Source: an uncultured Porphyromonas sp. (GTDB taxonomy: Bacteria; Bacteroidota; Bacteroidia; Bacteroidales; Porphyromonadaceae). Taken from it: 5,793 nucleotides of DNA. Where the stretch lies: the NCBI GenBank assembly GCA_900554935.1, contig USJF01000090.1:1-5793 (forward strand), given 5' to 3'. This document shows, one piece after another, positions 1 through 5,793 of this stretch (its first letter is position 1; every line of letters begins with the position of its first letter). Both the position numbers and the translations under genes were made by a program. A model generated the notes under the pieces. It ran no database searches. It had not been told where the DNA came from and saw only the letters and a list, made by a program, of their open reading frames with translations.

Positions 1-735
1 TTCCAGACCTTCGGTTTGTGCCGACTTGGATAGATTTGATGAGCCTATGTAGGCTGTGTTCATACCAGAATTGCGAACAAAAATATACGACTTAGCGTGC
101 AGGCGTTCTATGTTGGTAATGTATGAGATTCTTATCTCTGTATTTGGCAATTCAGCCAACTGCACAATGGCCTTTGCCTGAGTAGCTCCGCAGTAGGTGG
201 TGGTGATGATACGCAAGTGAGTCCCTTCGCGGCTACAAAATTTCGTGAGGTCATCGAGAAGTAGACGAACGCCAGAAACTTTGAGAAATGATACGATAAA
301 GCATATCTCATCAGCACTTGCAATCTCTCTGCGGATTTCTTCGCTCAAAGATAGTGTACTACTACCACCTGTAAAAAGGTTACTGACACGAAAACCAGAT
401 ATTGGGCGAATGGTATGTGTCTTACTCTGAGCATGTAGAATAGCCTTCTGCTGGCTCATAACTTCGGCCAATAAGTCTGTGGGCTTTACAATTTGTTTGT
501 CATCAAGTAATCCCGCATCAATCATAATACGATTGATAAGATTTACTCGATCCTGTTGCTCTTCGATATCCTCCAGCTTCTGACAGATAGCTTTGGCAAG
601 ATAATTTGACAATAATTGTGGCGACTCAGCACTGTCTATAGGCTGCTGAACGCATACCCACCCAGACAGTTCTGCCTGCTGAATATCACGTTCAGTCTCC
701 TTATTAATTATATGTTCGTATACTCCAGACTTCAT
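1..735 (-). CDS. PLD/HKD nuclease domain of a PLD-helicase (DUF3427-type), 3' part outside window
   Basis: This is an open frame of 245 codons from an ATG at 735 to the window edge, so the C-terminal part is missing. Residues 1-105 are a mostly helical region (start MKSGVYEHIINKETERDI). Residues 113-245 read as a single phospholipase-D-type nuclease fold: ISGFRVSNLFTGG, the strand ADEICFIVSFLKVSGVRLLL, LRIITTTYCGAT, then H213-x-K215 in RLHAKSYIF, GSSNLS at 231-236 and E245 in TEGLE. The aspartate of the classical HxKxxxxD motif is absent. The H/K/N/E arrangement looks like the BfiI type of nuclease, which builds one active site per dimer. From knowledge of the family, this N-terminus belongs to roughly 1000-residue proteins with a DEAD/DEAH (superfamily 2) helicase core and a C-terminal DUF3427 region; that part is not visible here. 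A role in DNA restriction, defence or repair is inferred. The frame upstream of 735 reaches a TAG without another ATG, which supports the start. There is no clear Shine-Dalgarno. The gene is separated from mnmE by a terminator and has its own promoter. Confidence 0.85.
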   Translation of the reverse strand, partial: MKSGVYEHIINKETERDIQQAELSGWVCVQQPIDSAESPQLLSNYLAKAICQKLEDIEEQQDRVNLINRIMIDAGLLDDKQIVKPTDLLAEVMSQQKAILHAQSKTHTIRPISGFRVSNLFTGGSSTLSLSEEIRREIASADEICFIVSFLKVSGVRLLLDDLTKFCSREGTHLRIITTTYCGATQAKAIVQLAELPNTEIRISYITNIERLHAKSYIFVRNSGMNTAYIGSSNLSKSAQTEGLE

Positions 736-782
736 TACAGTTCTATTGATTGCTTTTGTTTTAACCTTTAGGGGCAATAAGT

Positions 783-833
783 ATGGTCTTAGCTATTGTG
801 AAGAGTACTTCATAGATAGGTATTGATGACCAT
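783..833 (-). promoter_or_regulatory. Nested inverted repeat at the start of the PLD-helicase leader
   Basis: Three nested complementary pairs share one centre: ATGGTC/GACCAT (783-788 with 828-833), CTAT/ATAG (793-796 with 816-819) and TGAAG/CTTCA (799-803 with 808-812, four-base loop). The outer arm lies almost on the predicted transcription start. The element could be a 5'-terminal stem-loop in the mRNA or a dyad operator over the start site. The internal loops are sizeable, so the fold is a suggestion and no known family is recognised. Confidence 0.3.
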
Positions 834-835
834 TG

Positions 836-860
836 CAAACATACGAGCACAATATACAAA
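836..860 (-). promoter_or_regulatory. Bacteroidota-type promoter of the PLD-helicase gene
   Basis: On the minus strand TATGTTTG (836-843) is a perfect match to the Bacteroidota -7 box TAnnTTTG. TTTG sequences lie upstream at 857-860 and 868-871, but their spacings (13 and 24 bp) are not the optimal 19-21 bp. The -33 part is therefore uncertain and only the -7 box is well supported. Transcription would begin near 830, giving a leader of about 95 nt before the ATG at 735. The site lies between the mnmE terminator and the gene, which is where a promoter is expected. Confidence 0.55.
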
Positions 861-911
861 AAACTTACAAAGTGTTTATAAGTCAAATACTATGGCGAAT
901 GAGTATTCGGA

Positions 912-942
912 TACAATAAAAGGCACTCAAATAGAGTGCCTT
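912..942 (-). terminator. Intrinsic terminator of mnmE
   Basis: Read on the minus strand, a perfect 9-bp stem AAGGCACTC/GAGTGCCTT (934-942 with 920-928) encloses a 5-nt loop and is followed directly by TTTTATTGT. It begins 32 bp after the mnmE stop codon. This is the standard layout of a Rho-independent terminator. It isolates the downstream PLD-helicase gene from the rpmE2-mnmE transcript. Confidence 0.85.
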
Positions 943-974
943 GGTGATTGTTTATTATGGATGCTAAGGAGTTA

Positions 975-2387
975 TTACTTGCCGATGCAGAAATTGGCGA
1001 AGATGGAGGAGAGGAGGGCGTCGGTGGTGACTTCACCGATGACGGTGCTGAGGGAGGTGGTAGCGGCACGTAGGTCTTGAGCGATCAGTTCGCCTGAGAG
1101 GTGTGCTTGGATGCCCTCCTCTACAGAGAGGAGATGCTGAGCTGCCTCCCTGAGTGCTGTAGCTTGTCGTAGGTTGATAGCCATTAACTGGTCATCAGCC
1201 ACTACTAGGTCCGAGAAGTGGCGGTGCAGTAATTCCTTGACCTGCTCAATGCCCTCAGTCTCCATGGCACAGATGGGTAGAATGGTGTTAATCTCCCGTT
1301 CTGCTAGCCATCTTTTCAAGGTCTGAACCTGCTCCTTTGGGGCAATATCTATCTTATTGACGATGGCCACGATTTGCTGCTTAGAGGTTTGGGGCACGAT
1401 CTTATCTAATACATTTTGCCACTCTTCAGCCGTTTCAGTCGGATCAATCACCCAAAGGATGAGCTCCGTATTGGCGACCTTTTCAAGCGTCCTTTCAATT
1501 CCAATCAATTCAATTGTATCGGTCGTCTCTCTCAGTCCAGCCGTATCGACCAGCCTGAATTGCTGCCCTTTTATGTATAGGGTGTCTTCAATCGTATCTC
1601 TCGTAGTTCCGTGAATGTTGGAGACGATGGCACGCTCTTCATTGAGAAGCCCATTAAGAAGTGTTGATTTACCTGCGTTAGTCGCTCCAACAATAGTAAT
1701 TGGGATGCCATTTTTAATCACTTCACTAGTGGCGTAGCTCTCGGCTAGCGACGAAACGCTTTTTCGGATTTCCAGGCACTGACTCAGCAGTTCATCTCTT
1801 GGTACAAACTCCACATCCTCCTCCGAAAAGTCCAATTCCAATTCTATGAGGGAAGCCAAACGAATGAGGGGCTCTCTCAGCTCTTCAATTTTTTTGCGAA
1901 AAAGGCCACGCATCTGAGTCATTGAAAGTCGGAGTGCAGCCCTATTGGTGCTAGCGATTACATCTGCTACTGCTTTGGCTTGCGAAAGATCGAGCTTGCC
2001 ATTGGAGAGTGCCCGGCGGGTAAATTCACCTGGTTCGGCCATCCTTGCTCCCGCTTGAATCAATAGGTCCAAGAGCAATTGAGAGATCAGAGGATTGCCG
2101 TGGTAGGTTACCTCCACTTGGTCTTCGCCTGTATAAGAGTGTGGAGCCTTCATCACTAGGGCGATGCAGTCGTCTATCCTACTATCATCCTTCGGGTCGT
2201 GAAGCCAACCGTATAGGGCAGAGTAGGGGGCTGCGGTGAGTAGCGTCGTACCCTTTTTCGTGGGTCTAAATAGGCTATTGACTATCTCAATAGCCTTTGT
2301 CCCTGATACCTTAATAGTGCTCTGTGCCCCCATACCGTGTGGCGTGGCTACAGCACAGATTGTATCTCCTAAGTTATTGTGCTCCAT
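975..2387 (-). CDS. mnmE: tRNA uridine-5-carboxymethylaminomethyl(34) synthesis GTPase MnmE
   Basis: MnmE (TrmE) is a cytosolic GTPase. With MnmG it installs the carboxymethylaminomethyl group on C5 of wobble uridine 34 in certain tRNAs, using a methylene-tetrahydrofolate carbon. The 470-residue protein is complete and of normal length. The N-terminal folate-binding domain starts DTICAVATPHGMGA and contains PGEFTRRALSNGKLDLSQAK near 119-138. A helical domain holds the inserted G domain: P-loop GATNAGKS 234-241, TTRDT 261-265 (G2, potassium-loop region), DTAG 281-284 and NKID 344-347. The C-terminus is FCIGK, with Cys467 in the family's conserved C-terminal CxGK motif. The ATG at 2387 is chosen because the folate-domain sequence starts right after it and AGGAG lies at 2391-2395; the 3-nt spacing is short for a Shine-Dalgarno. 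The gene follows rpmE2 after 149 bp on the same strand without a convincing promoter of its own, so co-transcription is likely. An intrinsic terminator follows it. Confidence 0.97.
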   Translation of the reverse strand: MEHNNLGDTICAVATPHGMGAQSTIKVSGTKAIEIVNSLFRPTKKGTTLLTAAPYSALYGWLHDPKDDSRIDDCIALVMKAPHSYTGEDQVEVTYHGNPLISQLLLDLLIQAGARMAEPGEFTRRALSNGKLDLSQAKAVADVIASTNRAALRLSMTQMRGLFRKKIEELREPLIRLASLIELELDFSEEDVEFVPRDELLSQCLEIRKSVSSLAESYATSEVIKNGIPITIVGATNAGKSTLLNGLLNEERAIVSNIHGTTRDTIEDTLYIKGQQFRLVDTAGLRETTDTIELIGIERTLEKVANTELILWVIDPTETAEEWQNVLDKIVPQTSKQQIVAIVNKIDIAPKEQVQTLKRWLAEREINTILPICAMETEGIEQVKELLHRHFSDLVVADDQLMAINLRQATALREAAQHLLSVEEGIQAHLSGELIAQDLRAATTSLSTVIGEVTTDALLSSIFANFCIGK

Positions 2388-2420
2388 TGGCTCCTATATA
2401 TAGCATAAAGAATCCATCCA

Positions 2421-2528
2421 TGGCGTCCACCTTTCCTCTCGCGAGGTACCCCAAAACGCCAGGATGAATTCAAAAATGTCTTTTAATCTGCCCGCAATTG
2501 CGGTCCCCTCCTCAAAAAACTAGAAGGG
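2421..2528 (-). promoter_or_regulatory. Hairpin-rich rpmE2-mnmE intergenic region (mnmE leader)
   Basis: Read on the minus strand, three hairpins follow one another. (a) CCCTTCT pairs with AGGAGGG (2522-2528 with 2506-2512, one U-G pair, 9-nt loop). It starts 8 bp after the rpmE2 stop but no T-run follows, so it is a poor terminator. (b) CCGCAATTGCGG (2492-2503) is a perfect 12-bp palindrome that can form a 4-bp stem. (c) TGGCGT/ACGCCA (2456-2461 with 2421-2426) encloses an inner hairpin CCTC-GCGA-GAGG (2435-2446), whose loop fits the stable GNRA tetraloop class. Structures of this kind could protect or process the rpmE2 message or modulate mnmE. No known riboswitch or leader family is recognised. 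Confidence 0.35.
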
Positions 2529-2536
2529 CGGTAGAA

Positions 2537-2791
2537 TCACTTCTTATTGCGATTGCCGTAACGGCTACGGAACTTATCTACACGTCCTGCGGTATCTACT
2601 AGAGTGGCCACACCAGTATAGAATGGGTGTGAGCTACTTGATACCTCGACCTTAATAAGTGGATAAGTCACACCGTCGATCTCAATTTCCTCACGTGCAT
2701 TGGCGCACGAGCGAGTGATGAATGTCTCGTCATTTGACATATCCTTAAATACTACCTTGCGATAGCTCTCAGGATGAATACCCTTCTTCAT
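2537..2791 (-). CDS. rpmE2: 50S ribosomal protein bL31, type B
   Basis: bL31 is a large-subunit protein of the central protuberance that helps bridge the two ribosomal subunits. This 84-residue protein is full length for the type B form. It begins [20 protein letters not shown] and carries the family motif [23 protein letters not shown] around 52-74, followed by a basic tail ending YGNRNKK. It has a single cysteine (Cys29) and none of the CxxC pairs that bind zinc in the type A form, which is the basis for the type B call. The ATG at 2791 gives the standard bL31 N-terminus. A well-formed Bacteroidota promoter lies about 50 bp upstream, and mnmE follows on the same strand. Nothing in the sequence looks defective. 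Confidence 0.96.
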   Translation of the reverse strand: MKKGIHPESYRKVVFKDMSNDETFITRSCANAREEIEIDGVTYPLIKVEVSSSSHPFYTGVATLVDTAGRVDKFRSRYGNRNKK

Positions 2792-2808
2792 TATTATCTT
2801 ATGCTTTA

Positions 2809-2825
2809 ATTAGTTTCTGACTAAT
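2809..2825 (-). promoter_or_regulatory. rpmE2: Small hairpin in the rpmE2 5' untranslated region
   Basis: ATTAGT and ACTAAT form a perfect 6-bp stem with a 5-nt loop, between the predicted transcription start (about 2836) and the ATG at 2791. It is AT-rich and short, so it may be chance. It could also stabilise the message or take part in control of this ribosomal protein gene. It does not match any bL31 leader that I can recognise. Confidence 0.2.
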
Positions 2826-2841
2826 ATTCTCTATTGGACTG

Positions 2842-2873
2842 CAAAGGTACATATAATACCATACATTTCCAAA
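2842..2873 (-). promoter_or_regulatory. rpmE2: Bacteroidota-type promoter of rpmE2 (and probably mnmE)
   Basis: On the minus strand the -7 box TACCTTTG (2842-2849) matches TAnnTTTG perfectly. It is preceded by a -33 box TTTG (2870-2873) with a 20-bp spacer, the optimal arrangement for the primary sigma factor of Bacteroidota. Transcription should begin near 2836, giving a leader of about 45 nt. This is the only convincing promoter upstream of either rpmE2 or mnmE. Confidence 0.8.
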
Positions 2874-3061
2874 TATTTTGAGCTTTATCCCTTAGGAGAA
2901 AGTGTTTTTCGGATCATTGGGATAATATGCTCTCAAATCTTGGCAGGGTTATTTAGGTGCCCTTCAAAGTCATTCTTTCGATCTTTGTCGTCTTGTCCCT
3001 TGAGGGGTCGCTCTGTCAATATTTTTATTGGGTTGAATAAAGCTTTAGCTAAGAAGGGATT
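2874..3061. other. Gene-free stretch between rpmE2 promoter and palindrome array
   Basis: This is the unexplained part of the 519-bp region between rpmE2 and the RND pump gene. Both strands are interrupted by frequent stops, and only trivial open frames are seen. The one small dyad is CCCT-TG-AGGG at 2997-3006, with no T-run after it. No promoter of the TAnnTTTG type, tRNA or recognisable decayed gene was found. It may hold regulatory sequence upstream of rpmE2 or be simple spacer. Confidence 0.5.
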
Positions 3062-3147
3062 ATTCCATAGCCCTGCGGAAAAGATTCCGTATACCTGCGG
3101 AATGCATTCCGTATACTAGCGGAATTTATTCCTCAGGGCTACGGAAT
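3062..3147. repeat. Four-unit array of 20-bp near-palindromes, exact 22-bp period
   Basis: Four units of the form ATTCC-N10-GGAAT lie at 3062-3081, 3084-3103, 3106-3125 and 3128-3147, each separated by exactly 2 bp (AG, GC, TT). Unit 1 ends GGAAA instead of GGAAT. Units 2 and 3 differ from each other at two positions in the centre; both contain GTATAC and have 6-bp arms ATTCCG/CGGAAT or close to it. Units 1 and 4 are inverted copies of one another, 17 of 20 bases matching, with TAGCCCTG (3068-3075) facing CAGGGCTA (3134-3141). The array can therefore be read as direct repeats, as four small hairpins or as one large nested hairpin. No further unit is seen on either side. It lies between the pump terminator and the rpmE2 promoter and overlaps no gene. 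It lacks the unique 30-40 bp spacers of a CRISPR. A genus-specific intergenic repeat family or a multi-site protein-binding array are both possible. Confidence 0.9.
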
Positions 3148-3236
3148 GAAGCGTCGATATATGGTGCAATTTAATTTGATATTTGTCGACCCAGTTTTTC
3201 TCATGTATCCTGTTATAAGTGTGTCACTGTCACTTG

Positions 3237-3279
3237 AAAAGTATAAGGTGGTAGAGGAACTGGCACCCTCTACCACCTT
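3237..3279 (-). terminator. Hairpin terminator of the RND pump gene
   Basis: A perfect 13-bp stem AAGGTGGTAGAGG/CCTCTACCACCTT (3245-3257 with 3267-3279) has a 9-nt loop. On the minus strand it begins 31 bp after the pump stop codon and is followed by ATACTTTTC, a modest T-run. The strong stem and position make it the likely end of the pump transcript. A second, weak dyad AAGTG/CACTT (3217-3235) follows. Confidence 0.8.
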
Positions 3280-3310
3280 TCATGATGATTATGGCAAGAT
3301 TGGGAATTTT

Positions 3311-5793
3311 CTATCTAAGCATATCATCAATATCTATTGCTTCGTGTTGCTTTTTATGCCTTGCATGGAAGGCCATATAAAGGGTAGGTACCACTATCAG
3401 TGTGAGGAATGTGGAGACGGCCATACCTCCAATGATTACCCATGCCATACCAGTTCGCAGTTCCGCTCCAGCACCATGGGACAAGGCGACTGGGAGCATA
3501 CCGATAATCGTGGATAGTGCCGTCATGAGGATAGGTCGTGTACGAAGCTTTACGGCACGTATCACCGCCTCCTCTACCGATAGCCCTTCCTCTAGGGCTT
3601 CATTGGCAAAGTCTACTAGTAGGATGGCATTTTTGGCTACCAAGCCTATCAGCATTACCATTCCGAGCATCGCATAGATACTCATGGCGGTATTACTTAG
3701 TGCTAGCGCTAGTAAAGCACCAACGACGGAGAGAGGAATTGAGATCATCACCACCACTGGGTCGCTCCAATTATTGTATAGTAGCACGAGTGATAGGTAG
3801 ATGAGTAAGAGTGAAAGCAGGATGGCGGTCTGGAGTACGCTCATAGAGTCCGACATCTTCTTCATATCTCCCGTTGCTTGTACTTCTACTCCTTTAGGCA
3901 TCTTGGACTTATTTAGAGCCGAGGTAAATTGCTTTGCGATGGCTCCAGGAGATACACCGTAAGCCTGTGCGCGGAGGGTTACAGAGCTATTTCGATTGAA
4001 CCGCTCTAGTCTACTTGGTCCTATACCGAGGTTGACATCGGCAAATTGGGCTAAGCGGATCATATCTCCACGACCATTGGTAAACATTAGGTTGGATACA
4101 TCGTCAATAGATTGGCGGGAGGCCTTATCGGAGCGAATGTTGATCGCATACTCGTATTCACCTTGGGTGTATCTCAATTGGTCATTACCTTGGAAGTACG
4201 TTTGCATCAGCATCCCCACATTGTCTAGTGTCAGTCCGAGGTCGGCCATTTTGTCTCTATGTACCTTTACCACTACCTCTGGTGTGGCGTTTTCGACAGA
4301 GAGGGTGGGCTGAACTACTCCAGGTATGTCGCTCAGTAGATGAAGTGCTTTATCGGCATAGCTGGCTACAGAATCCTTGTCGGCTCCAGAGATGATGTAC
4401 TCTACAGCTGCCTTGGATACGGTACCGGTCATGCTCACACTATAGATATTGACACGGGCATCTACTAGGTAGTCGGATAGCGGTTTGCGGATACGCATAA
4501 TATATGCCTCGGTACCCTCTTTCTGCTTTTTCAGCTTCACATTGAGTTCGGCGAGGTAAGGGGTCCCCTTTTTGCTCTGTGAATTATCACTGGTTTGCCC
4601 TACCATGGTGACTATCTTTTCGACTTCAGGCCGTTTCATAAACCAGAGCTCAGCTTTACGCACCAATTGGTTGGACTCCTCTATTGATATATCTTTGGGC
4701 ATCTCTAGCTGGACGATACACTCACCTCGGTCCATATAGGGCTGAAACTCAAAGTTGATGAAGCCCAATGGGAAGAGTATCAGTACAGAGCCCATCACGC
4801 AGAGCACTATAATTAGGAGGGTCCACCTATGCGAGAGTCCCCACTTGGCAAGCGATGATATGTAGGTGGCAAAGCGGTCTATTCTGCTTTCAAAGCTATT
4901 CAGAAGGCGTCCGAATGGTTGCCCTTTATCCAATTGCTTGATATTTCCAAAGCGTGAGGTGAGTAGAGGAACCAATGTAAGTGCAGCCAATAGACTCAGG
5001 AGTATGGCAATAACAATGACCCCGCAAAATTGCCGTAGAATATCTGATACCAGAGTATCTGTAAATATAATTGGAAGGAATACCGCTACCAGTACAAGTG
5101 TGACTGAAATGACGGTTAATCCTATTTCGTTCATTGCATCAAAGGTGGCCTTGAAGCGATTTTTACCCATCTCCATGTGGCGGTAGACGTTTTCGATCAC
5201 TACAATAGCATCGTCTACCAATACTCCAATAACGAGCGATAGCGCTAGGAGCGACATCATATTGAGGGTAAAGTCAAATAGCTTCATTCCTATAAATGAC
5301 GAAATCAAGGATACTGGCACTACTACCATCACGATGAGGGCATTCCGTACATTGTGGAGGAAGAAGAGAATCACAAGGGAGACTAGGAGCACTGCCAAAA
5401 GCAGGTCGGTAAGTACCGACTTGATAGCATTGCTAGTAAAGGTGGTGGTATCCTGTGCGATATCTATTTGAAGTCCTTGGGTGGTATACTGACTTTCTAG
5501 GAGCTGTATCTGCTTATGGACTGCTTTGCTTACTTCTATGGCATTGGCGTCGGATTGCTTTAGGATATTGAGTAGGATCGCCTCTTGTCCGTTGACCCGA
5601 CCAATCTTGACTGGATCCTTGATGCCATCTGAGACTTCGGCGACATCCTCTAAGCGGATCATGGCTCCATTGGCTGAGCGAATCACTATCTTACGGAGCT
5701 CTTCGATCGATGATATCTTGCCCGATAGTCGCACTGCCATCTGTGTCGTGGGGCTCTGTAGGTACCCTGTAGGGAAGTCTAGGTTGGAGGCTC
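3311..5793 (-). CDS. RND-family efflux transporter permease subunit (AcrB/HAE-1 type), 5' part outside window
   Basis: This is a proton-driven inner-membrane pump of the resistance-nodulation-division superfamily. It works as a trimer with a periplasmic adaptor and an outer-membrane channel to expel drugs or other amphiphiles. The frame is open to the right edge, beginning with ASNLDFPTGYL before the first Met at 5740, so that Met is internal. There are 826 visible residues; by comparison with AcrB about 215 N-terminal residues are missing from a protein of about 1040. Numbering from the first visible residue, the TM4 motif VLVDDAIVVIENVYRHME carries the proton-relay pair Asp193-Asp194 (AcrB Asp407/408). 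TM10 has LVAKNAILLVDF with Lys720 (AcrB Lys940). The segment FINFEFQPYMDRGE starts the second periplasmic porter half, and the C-terminal membrane helices end in a basic cytoplasmic tail HARHKKQHEAIDIDDMLR. The methionine clusters of CusA-type metal pumps are not seen, favouring the HAE-1 branch, but the substrate cannot be read from the sequence. A strong hairpin follows the stop, so this is the last gene of its operon. Confidence 0.95.
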   Translation of the reverse strand, partial: ASNLDFPTGYLQSPTTQMAVRLSGKISSIEELRKIVIRSANGAMIRLEDVAEVSDGIKDPVKIGRVNGQEAILLNILKQSDANAIEVSKAVHKQIQLLESQYTTQGLQIDIAQDTTTFTSNAIKSVLTDLLLAVLLVSLVILFFLHNVRNALIVMVVVPVSLISSFIGMKLFDFTLNMMSLLALSLVIGVLVDDAIVVIENVYRHMEMGKNRFKATFDAMNEIGLTVISVTLVLVAVFLPIIFTDTLVSDILRQFCGVIVIAILLSLLAALTLVPLLTSRFGNIKQLDKGQPFGRLLNSFESRIDRFATYISSLAKWGLSHRWTLLIIVLCVMGSVLILFPLGFINFEFQPYMDRGECIVQLEMPKDISIEESNQLVRKAELWFMKRPEVEKIVTMVGQTSDNSQSKKGTPYLAELNVKLKKQKEGTEAYIMRIRKPLSDYLVDARVNIYSVSMTGTVSKAAVEYIISGADKDSVASYADKALHLLSDIPGVVQPTLSVENATPEVVVKVHRDKMADLGLTLDNVGMLMQTYFQGNDQLRYTQGEYEYAINIRSDKASRQSIDDVSNLMFTNGRGDMIRLAQFADVNLGIGPSRLERFNRNSSVTLRAQAYGVSPGAIAKQFTSALNKSKMPKGVEVQATGDMKKMSDSMSVLQTAILLSLLLIYLSLVLLYNNWSDPVVVMISIPLSVVGALLALALSNTAMSIYAMLGMVMLIGLVAKNAILLVDFANEALEEGLSVEEAVIRAVKLRTRPILMTALSTIIGMLPVALSHGAGAELRTGMAWVIIGGMAVSTFLTLIVVPTLYMAFHARHKKQHEAIDIDDMLR

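Noticed and set aside
2471..2478. Possible -7 box CATTTTTG upstream of mnmE on the minus strand.
   Set aside because: The first base deviates from TAnnTTTG and there is no TTTG at 19-21 bp upstream. This is too weak to call a promoter.
2396..2518. Open frame of about 40 codons on the minus strand between rpmE2 and mnmE, containing residues such as KDIFEFILAFWGTSREERW.
   Set aside because: It has no ATG or convincing start until the last few codons, no ribosome binding site and no recognised relative. The same stretch is better explained by overlapping palindromes. A second frame there ends in a 15-codon ORF overlapping the mnmE start, equally unsupported.
3062..3147. CRISPR array.
   Set aside because: The interval between repeats is only 2 bp, with no unique spacers and no cas genes in the window.
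3153..3190. Dyad GTCGA/TCGAC flanking an AT-rich segment beside the array.
   Set aside because: The arms are only 5 bp with a long loop, which is expected by chance in a region of this size. It has no T-run or gene nearby to give it a role.
3146..3517. Plus-strand open frame of 123 codons starting inside the palindrome array.
   Set aside because: It runs through the pump terminator hairpin and then antisense to the pump C-terminus, has no ribosome binding site or promoter, and its translation resembles no known protein. It is a shadow frame.
4866..5186. Plus-strand open frame of 106 codons opposite the pump gene, and similar antisense frames elsewhere.
   Set aside because: They lie entirely within the strongly supported pump or mnmE coding sequences, and their translations show no domain or family resemblance.

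Overview
The window looks like chromosomal DNA of a member of the Bacteroidota, most likely the order Bacteroidales. Two intergenic regions carry the characteristic Bacteroidota promoter (-7 box TAnnTTTG, one of them with a TTTG -33 box at 20 bp). Shine-Dalgarno sequences are weak or absent, and the bL31 and MnmE proteins read like Bacteroidales orthologues. The genus cannot be fixed from the sequence alone.

All four genes are on the minus strand, so transcription runs from high to low coordinates. (1) 3311-5793 is the C-terminal four fifths of an RND-family inner-membrane efflux pump; its start lies beyond the right edge. It ends in a strong hairpin terminator (3237-3279). (2) 2792-3310 is a 519-bp gene-free stretch. 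It holds that terminator, a four-unit tandem array of 20-bp near-palindromes at an exact 22-bp period (3062-3147), and the rpmE2 promoter. (3) rpmE2 (2537-2791, ribosomal protein bL31 type B) is followed after 149 bp by mnmE (975-2387, tRNA wobble-uridine modification GTPase). They are probably co-transcribed, because only the promoter ahead of rpmE2 is convincing. The gap between them can form several hairpins. A clear intrinsic terminator closes mnmE (912-942). (4) 1-735 is the N-terminal 245 codons of a PLD/HKD-type nuclease domain. Proteins of this kind continue into a superfamily 2 helicase and a DUF3427 domain. This gene has its own promoter and a leader that can fold, and it runs off the left edge.

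Functionally, rpmE2 and mnmE are housekeeping genes of translation (ribosome structure and tRNA decoding accuracy). The RND pump is an export system whose partner genes (periplasmic adaptor, outer-membrane channel) would lie to the right. The PLD-helicase is an accessory-type nucleic-acid enzyme and a defence or repair candidate. The least explained element is the 22-bp-period palindrome array. No mobile element, CRISPR array, tRNA or rRNA was recognised.
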